10,162 nt of DNA from Acidobacteriota bacterium (GTDB taxonomy: Bacteria; Acidobacteriota; Terriglobia; Bryobacterales; Bryobacteraceae). Position numbers and translations under genes: made by a program. Every line of letters begins with the position of its first letter. Positions within the stretch are counted from its first letter, which is position 1. The notes below the pieces were generated by a model, which had not been told where the DNA came from, searched no databases, and worked only from the letters and a program-made list of their open reading frames with translations. Location of the stretch: the NCBI GenBank assembly GCA_016871135.1, contig VFZQ01000125.1, positions 1 through 10,162 on the forward strand. Direction: 5' to 3'. Positions 1 to 6,858 of this stretch are shown here, in pieces.

Positions 1-1237
1 CGCGGATCTGTGGCGTCTGACGGACCTTCGAATTGCGGTCGGTCATTACGGCTTGCAGCAGAGCACTCGGCAAATTCACCGTGTAGTCGTCGGCGCGGAG
101 AGTCTTCAGGTTCGGGAGGCTTAGACCGCCCAGCGCCTTGCCGTCCGAAGTCGTCGGCGTAATATCGAGCTTCAACCCTGGCGCGCCGGACGTCAACACA
201 CTCGCCGCCAAATCGCGCGTACGGCCCGTCGAAGTTTCCATTACGATAATGTCGACCAGAACTTCAGCCTTCGGCTTATCCAGATCGGTGAGCAGTTTTT
301 CGACCAGCGCCACCTGATCCACCGTCCCGCGCGCGATCACGGCGTTTTGTCCGTTGTAGGTGTAGAGCCGCCGGATTTCGGTTACGGACCGCACCGACGT
401 CGCGATTTCGTTCAACTCCTGTACGGACGTGATGTTCTGCAAGTAGAAAACTTTGACGACGTTGTCTTCGTAGTCGCGGCGCTTGGTGATGTTGTCGTTG
501 GTCAGGAAAATCGTGTTCGACGACAGCGCCTTCCAGTAGGTCTTCGTCATCACCGAAAGATGGTCGAGCGCCTCTTCCAGATTGGTATTTGTCAGGTCGA
601 CGTTGTAGTTCTTTGACGGCTGCTGATACTCCGGATCCCAGATCACGTTAATGCCCGTCAGCTTGCCCAGCGTTTCGTACAGAACCTTTACGTTCTGGTT
701 GTTCATCTTGAGCGACGTGACTTGGCGCGACAGCGGCTTCAGTTCCGCCACGGGTTGAATCGTCGCGATCTTTTCTTCGTTCTGCCGTTTCGCCGCCTGC
801 GAGGGAGTCAGGCCCTTGTCTTCGTCCTTCAACGTCGAGCCCATTTTTCGCTGGTAGTCGACCATCGCCTTGGTCCGCTTGACCTCCTGCACCGCGATCG
901 ACGAGGACGGGTCGATCAGAAACGCGCGCTCAAATTCCAGCAGCGCTTCTTCCGGTTTACCCTGCTCGCGCAACCGCTGGCCGCGGTCGATCCGCGCCGC
1001 CGCGGCCGCAAACCGCGCCCGCCGGATGCCCATCTGGTAGGCGACATCGGAGGGATCTTCCTTTAACGCGACTTCATACTGCTCCAGCGCCTTTTCGTGA
1101 TCGTTCGACTGTTCGGCGCGCTGCGCGATCTTGTAGGCTTTGTCGCCTTTTTTGGTTTTTGCCTCCAGCGGCACAATCGAGGTCCAAAGGACCGTCAGCA
1201 CCGTGAGCAAGCTACATAACTCGCGAATATTCAGCAT
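1..1237 (-). CDS. Secretin (GspD/PilQ family) with N-terminal TPRs, 3'-truncated by window edge
   Basis: This gene reads leftward from an ATG at 1237-1235 and stays open to base 1, giving 412 codons. No other start is possible, because an in-frame stop lies upstream at about 1304-1306. The product begins with a signal peptide (hydrophobic residues about 9-24, then LEAK). Two TPR-like helical repeats follow at about 34-66 and 81-113. Next come a secretin N0/STN-like domain (about 172-245) and an N1/NolW-like domain (about 258-320). The secretin barrel begins with VLVDIIVMET near 325-334, and the conserved QTPQIR strand sits at the cut end. Secretins form outer-membrane gates for type II secretion or type IV pili. 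Which machine this one serves cannot be told, because the rest of its operon lies outside the window. The TPR-STN-NolW-secretin order resembles secretins I associate with Acidobacteria. No strong Shine-Dalgarno is visible. The family call is firm; the exact system is unknown. Confidence 0.88.
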   Translation of the reverse strand, partial: MLNIRELCSLLTVLTVLWTSIVPLEAKTKKGDKAYKIAQRAEQSNDHEKALEQYEVALKEDPSDVAYQMGIRRARFAAAAARIDRGQRLREQGKPEEALLEFERAFLIDPSSSIAVQEVKRTKAMVDYQRKMGSTLKDEDKGLTPSQAAKRQNEEKIATIQPVAELKPLSRQVTSLKMNNQNVKVLYETLGKLTGINVIWDPEYQQPSKNYNVDLTNTNLEEALDHLSVMTKTYWKALSSNTIFLTNDNITKRRDYEDNVVKVFYLQNITSVQELNEIATSVRSVTEIRRLYTYNGQNAVIARGTVDQVALVEKLLTDLDKPKAEVLVDIIVMETSTGRTRDLAASVLTSGAPGLKLDITPTTSDGKALGGLSLPNLKTLRADDYTVNLPSALLQAVMTDRNSKVRQTPQIR

Positions 1238-1263
1238 TTTGCAGGGTTTTCCGTGTCTCGCCG

Positions 1264-1272
1264 TGCTAGAAT
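1264..1272 (+). promoter_or_regulatory. Probable extended -10 promoter element for smpB-pepA
   Basis: TGC followed by TAGAAT forms an extended -10 box. Transcription would then begin near 1279 and leave a leader of about 85 nt before the TTG start of smpB. No good -35 hexamer stands 16-18 bp upstream, as expected for an extended -10 promoter. A very similar string (GTGCGATACTC) precedes the gene at 6924, which adds some weight. This is inferred from sequence only. Confidence 0.4.
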
Positions 1273-1281
1273 CAGAGATTC

Positions 1282-1304
1282 GGAGGGAGTCCTGGGACTC
1301 CTCC
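1282..1304. repeat. Inverted repeat in the secretin/smpB divergent region
   Basis: GGAGTCC (1286-1292) and GGACTCC (1295-1301) are perfect inverted copies separated by TG. GGA (1282-1284) and TCC (1302-1304) extend the stem across one bulged G. As DNA this is a possible operator between the divergent genes. As RNA it would be a hairpin at the start of the smpB leader. No T-tract follows, so it does not look like a terminator. Confidence 0.35.
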
Positions 1305-1363
1305 TACTAGCCAATGACGATGCGCGGGCCGCGATCGTTGAGATCATTTTCGAGGAGCACCAA

Positions 1364-1846
1364 TTGGCAGCCGGGAAGGACGCCGGAAAAGGAATCAAGA
1401 TCGTGACCGATAACCGCTCGGCCGGCCACGATTATTTCCTGCTCGAACGATTCGAAGCAGGCATTGCGCTCACGGGTACTGAAGTGAAAGCGTGCCGCGC
1501 GGGGCGCGTCAATTTGAAGGACGGGTTTGCCAACGTCGAAGGCGGCGAAGCGTGGCTGCAGAACGCGCACATCAGCGAATACGCCCACGGCAATCTCAAC
1601 AACCACGCACCGGGCCGCAAGCGAAAGCTGTTGCTGCACCGGGGCGAAATCGACAAACTCCACGGCAAGACCCGCGAAAAGGGTCTTTCGCTCATCCCGA
1701 CCAAGATGTACTTCAAGGATGGCAAGATTAAAATAGAGCTCGCGTTGGCGCGAGGCAAGAAATTGCACGACAAACGCGAGACCGAACGCACCCGAGAGCA
1801 GAACGCTGAAGCCCGCGCGGCGCTCGTCCGATCAAAAGCACACTGA
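1364..1846 (+). CDS. smpB: SmpB, tmRNA-binding trans-translation protein
   Basis: SmpB binds tmRNA and delivers it to stalled ribosomes, which are rescued while the unfinished protein is tagged for degradation. From the TTG at 1364 the product is 160 residues, the length of E. coli SmpB. Family motifs are clear: NRSAGHDYF (17-25), ALTGTEVK (35-42), RKRKLLLH (85-92), GLSLIPTKMYFKDGKIKIE (107-125) and ALARGKKLHDKR (127-138). A basic C-terminal tail follows. I chose this start because GAGGAG (1352-1357) lies 6 nt before it. A GTG at 1403 would give 147 residues and is the main alternative. The open frame reaches back to a GTG at 1253, but that lies upstream of the likely promoter and adds unrelated sequence. 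pepA begins 3 nt after the stop, so the two are surely cotranscribed. Confidence 0.93.
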   Translation: MAAGKDAGKGIKIVTDNRSAGHDYFLLERFEAGIALTGTEVKACRAGRVNLKDGFANVEGGEAWLQNAHISEYAHGNLNNHAPGRKRKLLLHRGEIDKLHGKTREKGLSLIPTKMYFKDGKIKIELALARGKKLHDKRETERTREQNAEARAALVRSKAH

Positions 1847-1849
1847 CCC

Positions 1850-3325
1850 ATGCAAATCACCCTGACCAACGAAGACTTACACAGCATTGCGACCGGATCG
1901 CTGCTGGTTCTGCAATTCGAAGTCGAAGGCCGCCCCGCGACCGCGAGTTATGATGCGGTTCGCGCCGCTTCAAACGGCTGGCTGGACGATGTGGAATCGT
2001 CCGGCGAGGCCAAGGGCCGCCTGTTCGAGACGACCGTCCTCCACCGCCCGCAGGGCTTCGCCGCGAAGCGATTGGTCCTCGCCGGCGCTGGCAAGGCCGA
2101 GAAGTTCAACTCGTCGGTGCTTCGGCGTTTGGTCGGCGCGGCGATTCGGAAAGCGAAGGCGAATGGCGCGTCCGACGTGACACTCGCGCTTGACGCGGCT
2201 TACGCCGGTGGCGAGTTCATCTCCGCCGCCGCCGAGGGCGCGCTGCTTGGCGACTACGAAGTCGATACGCACAAGTCGAAGAAGGACGAGCGCACCGAAA
2301 TTGTGTCGTTCCGCATCGCCGCGGCGAATGGCGATCCGGCCGCGTTGCAGCGTGGCATCGTCGTCGGCGAGTCGCAGAATCTCACGCGCGATTTGGTGAA
2401 CGAACCGGGCAATCTCTTGACGCCGCTCGTCCTCGCCGACCGCGCCCGCGCCATGGCCGCCGAGGCTGGCAATCTCGATGTCGAAGTGCTCGACCGCGAC
2501 CGCATGGCGCAGCTAGGCATGGGCTCTTTACTCGGCGTGGCGCAGGGTTCGTCGAACGCGCCGTGCTTCATCGTCATCCGCTACAAGCCCGCCTCACCGT
2601 CTTCGAGCGATCACCTCGCGTTGATTGGCAAAGCCGTGACGTTCGATACCGGCGGCGTTTCGATCAAGCCGGCCGATGGCATGGAGAAGATGAAGTACGA
2701 CATGGCCGGTGGCGCGGCTATGATCGGCGCGATGCGCGCTATCGCGGCGCTGAAGCCATCGGTGGCGGTGACGGCGTTTGTACCGGCGGTTGAAAACGCG
2801 GTCGGCGGCAACGCGCAGCGGCCCGGCGATATCGTCAAGTCGCTGGCCGGCAAGACAATCGAAGTGTTGAACACCGACGCCGAAGGGCGGCTGATTCTGG
2901 TCGATGCGATCGAATACGCCAAGCGGCAAGGCGCGACGCACATGGTCGACGCGGCCACTCTGACCGGGGCTATTGTAGTGGCGCTCGGGCATATTCACGT
3001 CGGCGCGTTTTCGAACAACGACGCGTTCCTCGGCAAGCTCTTGCAGTCATCCAAGACGCAGGGCGAGAACATGTGGCACATGCCGCTCGACGACGACTAC
3101 CGCGACTATTTGAAGTCGCCATTCGCCGACATCGCCAACATCGGCGGGCGCTGGGGCGGCGCGATCACGGCAGCGTACTTCCTGAGGGAGTGGGCGGGCG
3201 AGACGCCGTGGATTCACCTCGATATTGCCGGCACGGCGTGGCTGGAAGAGTCGAAACCGTTTATGCCGAAGGGCCCGTCGGGCGTTTGCGTGCGGACGTT
3301 TGTGGATTTGGCGATGAGCTGGTAG
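1850..3325 (+). CDS. pepA: Cytosol (leucyl) aminopeptidase, family M17
   Basis: This di-metal enzyme removes N-terminal residues from peptides in the cytosol and normally works as a hexamer. The 491-residue length is typical. The metal-binding set is complete: K261, D266, D284, D343 and E345. The catalytic K273 and R347 lie in SIKP and NTDAEGRL (341-348). The spacing between these residues equals that of bovine lens leucine aminopeptidase. The first 160 or so residues form the variable N-terminal domain. One small oddity is FDTGG where FDSGG is usual. The protein has no signal peptide. It starts 3 nt after smpB with little Shine-Dalgarno sequence, so translational coupling is likely. Pairing with smpB puts ribosome rescue and final peptide breakdown under one promoter; whether this matters functionally is inference. 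Some M17 proteins also bind DNA (E. coli PepA/XerB), which cannot be judged here. Confidence 0.95.
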   Translation: MQITLTNEDLHSIATGSLLVLQFEVEGRPATASYDAVRAASNGWLDDVESSGEAKGRLFETTVLHRPQGFAAKRLVLAGAGKAEKFNSSVLRRLVGAAIRKAKANGASDVTLALDAAYAGGEFISAAAEGALLGDYEVDTHKSKKDERTEIVSFRIAAANGDPAALQRGIVVGESQNLTRDLVNEPGNLLTPLVLADRARAMAAEAGNLDVEVLDRDRMAQLGMGSLLGVAQGSSNAPCFIVIRYKPASPSSSDHLALIGKAVTFDTGGVSIKPADGMEKMKYDMAGGAAMIGAMRAIAALKPSVAVTAFVPAVENAVGGNAQRPGDIVKSLAGKTIEVLNTDAEGRLILVDAIEYAKRQGATHMVDAATLTGAIVVALGHIHVGAFSNNDAFLGKLLQSSKTQGENMWHMPLDDDYRDYLKSPFADIANIGGRWGGAITAAYFLREWAGETPWIHLDIAGTAWLEESKPFMPKGPSGVCVRTFVDLAMSW

Positions 3326-3385
3326 CGGCTGCAAGGCACCCGAGGCTGTAGCAGATAGGGATCCCTCGACCAGAAGTCCACCTAA

Positions 3386-3409
3386 CATCTCGTCTTCGTG
3401 TTCGAGGTG
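3386..3409 (+). other. Weak stem-loop after pepA
   Basis: CATCTCG (3386-3392) can pair with CGAGGTG (3403-3409) with one G-U pair across a 10-nt loop. It lies 60 nt past the pepA stop and before the next gene. No T-run follows, so it is at best a weak or processing hairpin. Elsewhere in 3326-3461 I see only a GGGATCCC palindrome (about 3358-3365) and no clear promoter. Confidence 0.2.
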
Positions 3410-3461
3410 CGAAGGCGCTGAGCACCCGCACGCGCGCCGCGCCGACAAAGGAGAGAACATC

Positions 3462-3656
3462 ATGCGCTTCTACAAAGGGGAAGGCCGCATGATGCAGCCG
3501 ATTCAACGGGTCAACCTCGACGTCACCGCGGGCATGCTCGAAGAACTTGACCGTGCGGCGCGGGACCTGAACATCAGCCGCCAGGCCGTCATTAAGACGC
3601 TTGTGCGGCAAGCGCTCGACCAGCACTACCTCGCCCAGCGCGCGCGGCAGCTCTAG
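3462..3656 (+). CDS. Small ribbon-helix-helix (CopG/Arc-type) DNA-binding protein
   Basis: This 64-residue protein has the layout of a ribbon-helix-helix repressor. A strand (QRVNLDVT, about 15-22) would pair in the dimer and contact the DNA major groove. A helix covers about 23-36, and a second runs from about 39 to 58 after the NISRQ turn. AAGGAGAG (3448-3455) stands 6 nt before the ATG at 3462 and supports that start. An ATG at 3489, preceded by GGGGAAGG, would remove nine residues without touching the domain. Such proteins are often antitoxins of type II toxin-antitoxin pairs or small autoregulators. No toxin-like gene lies on either side: pepA ends 136 nt upstream, and a convergent gene ends 169 nt downstream. 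It is therefore an orphan here, and its target is unknown. Confidence 0.75.
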   Translation: MRFYKGEGRMMQPIQRVNLDVTAGMLEELDRAARDLNISRQAVIKTLVRQALDQHYLAQRARQL

Positions 3657-3825
3657 CTCTTTACAACAGCCGCGGCAGATCGGCACACCGCCGAGTTGGC
3701 ACCGTCAATTGCAGGGTCTGCGGCGGAAGCCGGATTCCGAAGCCAATCCGCGCTCCACGACGGCCTTGCTGGAGGAGAGAATGCCGTACACTCCGTGAGG
3801 ACGCTTGTGGGTGGTGGAACTACTC
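3657..3825. other. Convergent intergenic region, no confident terminator
   Basis: This 169-bp gap separates the ribbon-helix-helix gene from the convergent lectin gene. I see no strong T-tailed terminator for either direction. CGGATT (3731-3736) and AATCCG (3745-3750) form a modest 6-bp stem with an 8-nt loop. GAAGCC occurs twice within 3725-3745. A five-codon ORF (MPYTP, 3781-3798) has an excellent GGAGGAGAG just before its ATG, but nothing else supports it. Confidence 0.3.
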
Positions 3826-4698
3826 TTAATACACGCGCATCGACTGCGGCACACCGCGGTAGTTGCGGAGGTCGCGTTCGTCGCGGGTGAATTCGATGGC
3901 GTTGCCGCGGTAGTCCTCTCGATCGAAGAGTTGCACGCCGCGGGCGTTGCCGAAGAATCGCACCGATCCGGCCTGGGAAAATCGCGCGCCGATGCGGGAA
4001 CGGTCCGCACCCATTCGGGCGCAAACAGCGTCGCCTTGGAAGTCGCGGTCGCGGTAAAAGCAGACGCCGTTGCCATCGAGTTTGTAAACACGTTCGCGAT
4101 CGTCGAAGTACATGCCGTCGCGGTCGGGCCGGTTGTTGTTGAACGAACCTTGCTGCGGCGAATCGTAGCGGTCACCGCGGCGCGAGGGAACGCCGGTGGG
4201 ATCGTATCGATTCGGCCGATTACCGCCGCCGCGCACTTCGGCGAAGACCCAGCGCTGATTCACTTCGTTGTTGCGGTTGTAGGAGTTGAGCTTGACGCCG
4301 TTGTTGGTGGAACCGTAAGGGATGTCGATGGCCTTGCCGTTGTCGTTGACAAGGATGGCTGTATCGCGGTCACCGCCTTCGATGCGCCAGCGCTGGCGGG
4401 GCGATCCATCGTAAGGATCGGCTACTAGCGGCGTGGAATTGCGGTTGTCCTGCACCGAAAGCGCATTGCCGTTCATGGCGTTGCGAATGAAAAACGCACC
4501 GCCGCCGGCGTCGACGATGTCCCACATCTGGTTGTCGGTACGGCGGGAATCGAACTGCAGAATTGTGCGCTGGTCATTGCGGTCCATGTCGATGACCTTG
4601 CGAGACAGGACGCTCGTTATTTCGTAGCGGCCGGCGCCGCGGAAGCCGCCTTGGGCGAACAGTGCGCCCATGCATAGTGTGAGGGTGAGGGCTTTCAT
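3826..4698 (-). CDS. Secreted ricin-B-lectin / beta-gamma-crystallin-like protein
   Basis: The 290-residue product starts with a short signal peptide (MKALTLTLCMGALFAQG). Residues about 24-152 resemble a ricin-type beta-trefoil: the three QxW marks QMW (57-59), QRW (102-104) and QRW (148-150) are about 45 residues apart. A Gly/Asn/Arg-rich linker spans about 155-195. The C-terminal 80 residues resemble a beta/gamma-crystallin fold, with Greek-key-like strands FYRDRDFQGD (214-223) and LFDREDYRGNAIEF (257-270). C213 and C226 could form a disulfide. Ricin-type domains usually bind carbohydrate. Crystallin-like domains in bacteria bind calcium or act as I36-type protease inhibitors. The start lies 1 nt after the S46 peptidase stop, with AGGA inside that gene's end, so the two are cotranscribed and probably coupled. 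The ligand and the relation to the peptidase are unknown. Domain calls come from motifs, without a database search. Confidence 0.8.
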   Translation of the reverse strand: MKALTLTLCMGALFAQGGFRGAGRYEITSVLSRKVIDMDRNDQRTILQFDSRRTDNQMWDIVDAGGGAFFIRNAMNGNALSVQDNRNSTPLVADPYDGSPRQRWRIEGGDRDTAILVNDNGKAIDIPYGSTNNGVKLNSYNRNNEVNQRWVFAEVRGGGNRPNRYDPTGVPSRRGDRYDSPQQGSFNNNRPDRDGMYFDDRERVYKLDGNGVCFYRDRDFQGDAVCARMGADRSRIGARFSQAGSVRFFGNARGVQLFDREDYRGNAIEFTRDERDLRNYRGVPQSMRVY

Positions 4699-4699
4699 T

Positions 4700-6751
4700 T
4701 TAGAATCCTAGTTCCTTGAGAATTCGGTCGGCCTTGTAGACGCTTCGCAGCGATTCCACAATTCCTTGACTCGCGACGTGGACGGAACGTTCCATTTTGT
4801 CGCGATAGAGATACTGATTGGGCAGTCCTTCGATGTTGCCGTCGAAGAGGATGCCGACGACTTCGCCTTTGGTGTTGACGGTCGGGCTGCCGGAATTGCC
4901 GCCGTGGGTGTCGGCGGTGGAAACGAAATTGTACGGAGTCTTCAGGCGGAGTCTGGGCTTCGCCTGCTTCCAGGAATCGGGGAGCGCGAAGGGTTCTTGC
5001 CCGGTGGCGCGCGCGTAGAGGCCGGTGAAATCGGTCGCCCATGGCACCTTTGCGCCGGCGGCGTTGGTGTAGCCTTTGACCGGTGCGAAGGAAACGCGAA
5101 GGGTAAAGGTCGCGTCGGGATATTCGTTGGCGCCGTAGATAGCAAAACGAGCTTGCGCAATGCGCGAGGCGCTGGAAGCCTGCACGGCTTCGACTTTATC
5201 CTCGAAGCGCTTGCGGAGCAACCGGCCCGGACCGTCAAGAATGCGGGCGAGCTCGATCATTGTGTCGACACTCGCAGCGGCGGCCGCGGCATCCGCAGCA
5301 AGGCGTTTGCGTTCGGCCACGTCAAGGAGTTTGGTGCCGCCGATGTAGTATTTGGCGGCGTCGCGCGGCGATCGGCCGTTCAGCACCTTCTTAACGACAT
5401 CGTGATCGGCGCCGAGCTTTTCGACCATGCGTTTGATCCATTCCTCCATCAGCAACTCTTCGAGCTTGGGGTAGATCGGCGCGGTCGAGTACATCGCCAT
5501 TTCGAGCTGCGGGAGAGCGGCGTCGGCGTAGGCGCGGAGCCGTTCGGTATTTGGCTTGGCCTTTTCGACGGCGTAGCGGTTAACGGATTTGGCGATGTTG
5601 AAGAACTCGCTGCCGGTGACGGGCGCACGCTCAAACAATGAGTACGGAAGATAGAACTGTTTGTACTCGTCGACGTAGGCGGAGATGTCGTCCCAGATCT
5701 TGCCGAACTTGGCTTGCTTGGCAGGATCGTCGGCAACGGCCTTGCGAAGTTTGGTTTCGGCTTCGCGTTTTAGGCGGATCAGTTCCTCGTCCTTTAAGCC
5801 GCCGTAGAAACCGGTGAAGGCCTTGAAGGAGTTCTGAACGCTTGCGAGCACGTCGCGCGCGATGCGTTTGTTTTCGGGGTCTTCGGCACCGAAGGCGATC
5901 AAGCGGTCGGCGAGCTTCTTTAGGATCTCGCGCGAGTAGGGGAGCGATACGTCGCGCTGGAACTCCAACTGAGCGACGGTGGCCATGCGCTCAGTGGAGC
6001 CGGGGTGGCCGGAGACGAAGATGAGTTCTCCGTCGCGCGCGCCGGTTTTCGACCACTTGAGAAAATGCTCGGGCTTGACGGGCTTGCCGTTTTCGTAGGC
6101 GCGGAAGAGAGCGAAATCGAGGCAGAATCGCGGGAAGGTGAAATTGTCGGGGTCGCCGCCGAACGCTGCGATGGACTCTTCGGGCGCGAAGACGAGACGT
6201 ACGTCGGTGTACTTCTTGTAGATGTAGAGATCGTACTGGCCGCCGGAGTAGAGTGTGACGATATCGCAGCGGTTCCCGGTGGATTTGGCGCATTCGATTT
6301 CGAGTTTGGCGATGTTGGCACGGCGGATGCGGTTGGCCTCGGCGGGAGGCATGGCGTCGTTGACGCCGGCGTTCACTTTGTCGGAGGCGGGGTCGATGCG
6401 AAGCAGGATGTTGACTTCGAGATCGGGGCAGGCCTTTTCATCGGCTTGCGATTTGGCGAGGAAGCCATCCTTCATGTAGTCGTGGTCTTTGCTGGAAACT
6501 TTGTAAATACAGTCGGCCCCTACGTGGTGGTTGGTGAAGAGCAGGCCATCGGCGGAGACGAACGATCCGGAGCCTCCGTTGTTGAAGCGAACCGCGGACA
6601 GGCGCAGGTGATCCATGAAGGCCGGCGTGAGCGTCACGCCGAATTTCTTCTTGACCTCTTCGGCAGGAAAACGGTTCAAGAGCCACATGCCTTCGTCGGC
6701 GGTAGCCGGAAGAAAAGTGGCGGCGAAAAGCAGCGTAAGTGTGCGATGCAT
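4700..6751 (-). CDS. S46 family dipeptidyl peptidase, DPP7-like
   Basis: S46 enzymes are exported serine exopeptidases that release dipeptides from peptide N-termini. From the ATG at 6751 the product has 683 residues and a signal peptide ending near ATADEGMW, the usual mature start. The catalytic set is visible: H76 in TNHHV, D212 in LDFALFR, and S620 in GGNSGSP. The position 18 residues after the serine is Gly (FDG, G638). To my knowledge, DPP7-type enzymes that prefer hydrophobic residues carry Gly there, while acidic-specific DPP11 carries Arg. The Cys usual after the catalytic His is Val here, with a Cys (C81) five residues past the His. The start is uncertain: the frame stays open to a GTG at 6832, and ATGs at 6829 and 6760 are also possible. 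None has a well-spaced Shine-Dalgarno; 6751 gives the most natural signal peptide. The enzyme probably acts in the periplasm. The lectin-crystallin gene follows after 1 nt. Confidence 0.92.
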   Translation of the reverse strand: MHRTLTLLFAATFLPATADEGMWLLNRFPAEEVKKKFGVTLTPAFMDHLRLSAVRFNNGGSGSFVSADGLLFTNHHVGADCIYKVSSKDHDYMKDGFLAKSQADEKACPDLEVNILLRIDPASDKVNAGVNDAMPPAEANRIRRANIAKLEIECAKSTGNRCDIVTLYSGGQYDLYIYKKYTDVRLVFAPEESIAAFGGDPDNFTFPRFCLDFALFRAYENGKPVKPEHFLKWSKTGARDGELIFVSGHPGSTERMATVAQLEFQRDVSLPYSREILKKLADRLIAFGAEDPENKRIARDVLASVQNSFKAFTGFYGGLKDEELIRLKREAETKLRKAVADDPAKQAKFGKIWDDISAYVDEYKQFYLPYSLFERAPVTGSEFFNIAKSVNRYAVEKAKPNTERLRAYADAALPQLEMAMYSTAPIYPKLEELLMEEWIKRMVEKLGADHDVVKKVLNGRSPRDAAKYYIGGTKLLDVAERKRLAADAAAAAASVDTMIELARILDGPGRLLRKRFEDKVEAVQASSASRIAQARFAIYGANEYPDATFTLRVSFAPVKGYTNAAGAKVPWATDFTGLYARATGQEPFALPDSWKQAKPRLRLKTPYNFVSTADTHGGNSGSPTVNTKGEVVGILFDGNIEGLPNQYLYRDKMERSVHVASQGIVESLRSVYKADRILKELGF

Positions 6752-6805
6752 CGCTTCCATGATGGCACGAGCGTGGGTTTTGGCCAACTGGCAAGGATTT
6801 TTCAA

Positions 6806-6827
6806 GATAAATAAGTGCTTTCTTATC
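6806..6827. repeat. A/T-rich imperfect dyad upstream of the S46 gene
   Basis: GATAAATAAG (6806-6815) and CTTTCTTATC (6818-6827) are inverted copies with two mismatches around a TG centre. The dyad lies in the A/T-richest patch of the window, between divergently transcribed genes, so it is a plausible operator or promoter region for the peptidase unit. If the peptidase begins at 6832 or 6829 instead of 6751, the dyad would be coding sequence. Confidence 0.3.
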
Positions 6828-6858
6828 ATCACCTTGCGGATTGTTTACAGGGCAGGAA

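Noticed and set aside
347..1066. Plus-strand frames of 89 and 114 codons near the left edge
   Set aside because: They lie opposite the secretin, whose reading frame has recognisable domains and a signal peptide.
3731..3750. Possible bidirectional terminator (CGGATT/AATCCG stem) between convergent genes
   Set aside because: The stem is only 6 bp with an 8-nt loop and has no T-tract on either side.
3781..3798. Five-codon ORF (MPYTP) with an excellent GGAGGAGAG before its ATG
   Set aside because: It is too short to judge. Purine-rich strings are common here, and nothing downstream suggests a leader peptide.
3601..3798. Possible toxin partner after the ribbon-helix-helix gene
   Set aside because: The 65-codon frame is Ser/Arg-rich and low in complexity. 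It overlaps the upstream gene and shows no toxin family motif.
3805..4428. A 207-codon open frame on the plus strand opposite the lectin gene
   Set aside because: It is low-complexity (Val/Ala-rich) and mirrors the codon use of the minus-strand gene, which has signal peptide and domain motifs. It is a shadow frame.
4766..6814. Long plus-strand frames (291 and 269 codons) opposite the S46 peptidase
   Set aside because: The minus-strand product carries a full set of S46 catalytic motifs. The plus-strand frames are Gly/Val/Asp-rich shadows typical of GC-rich genes.
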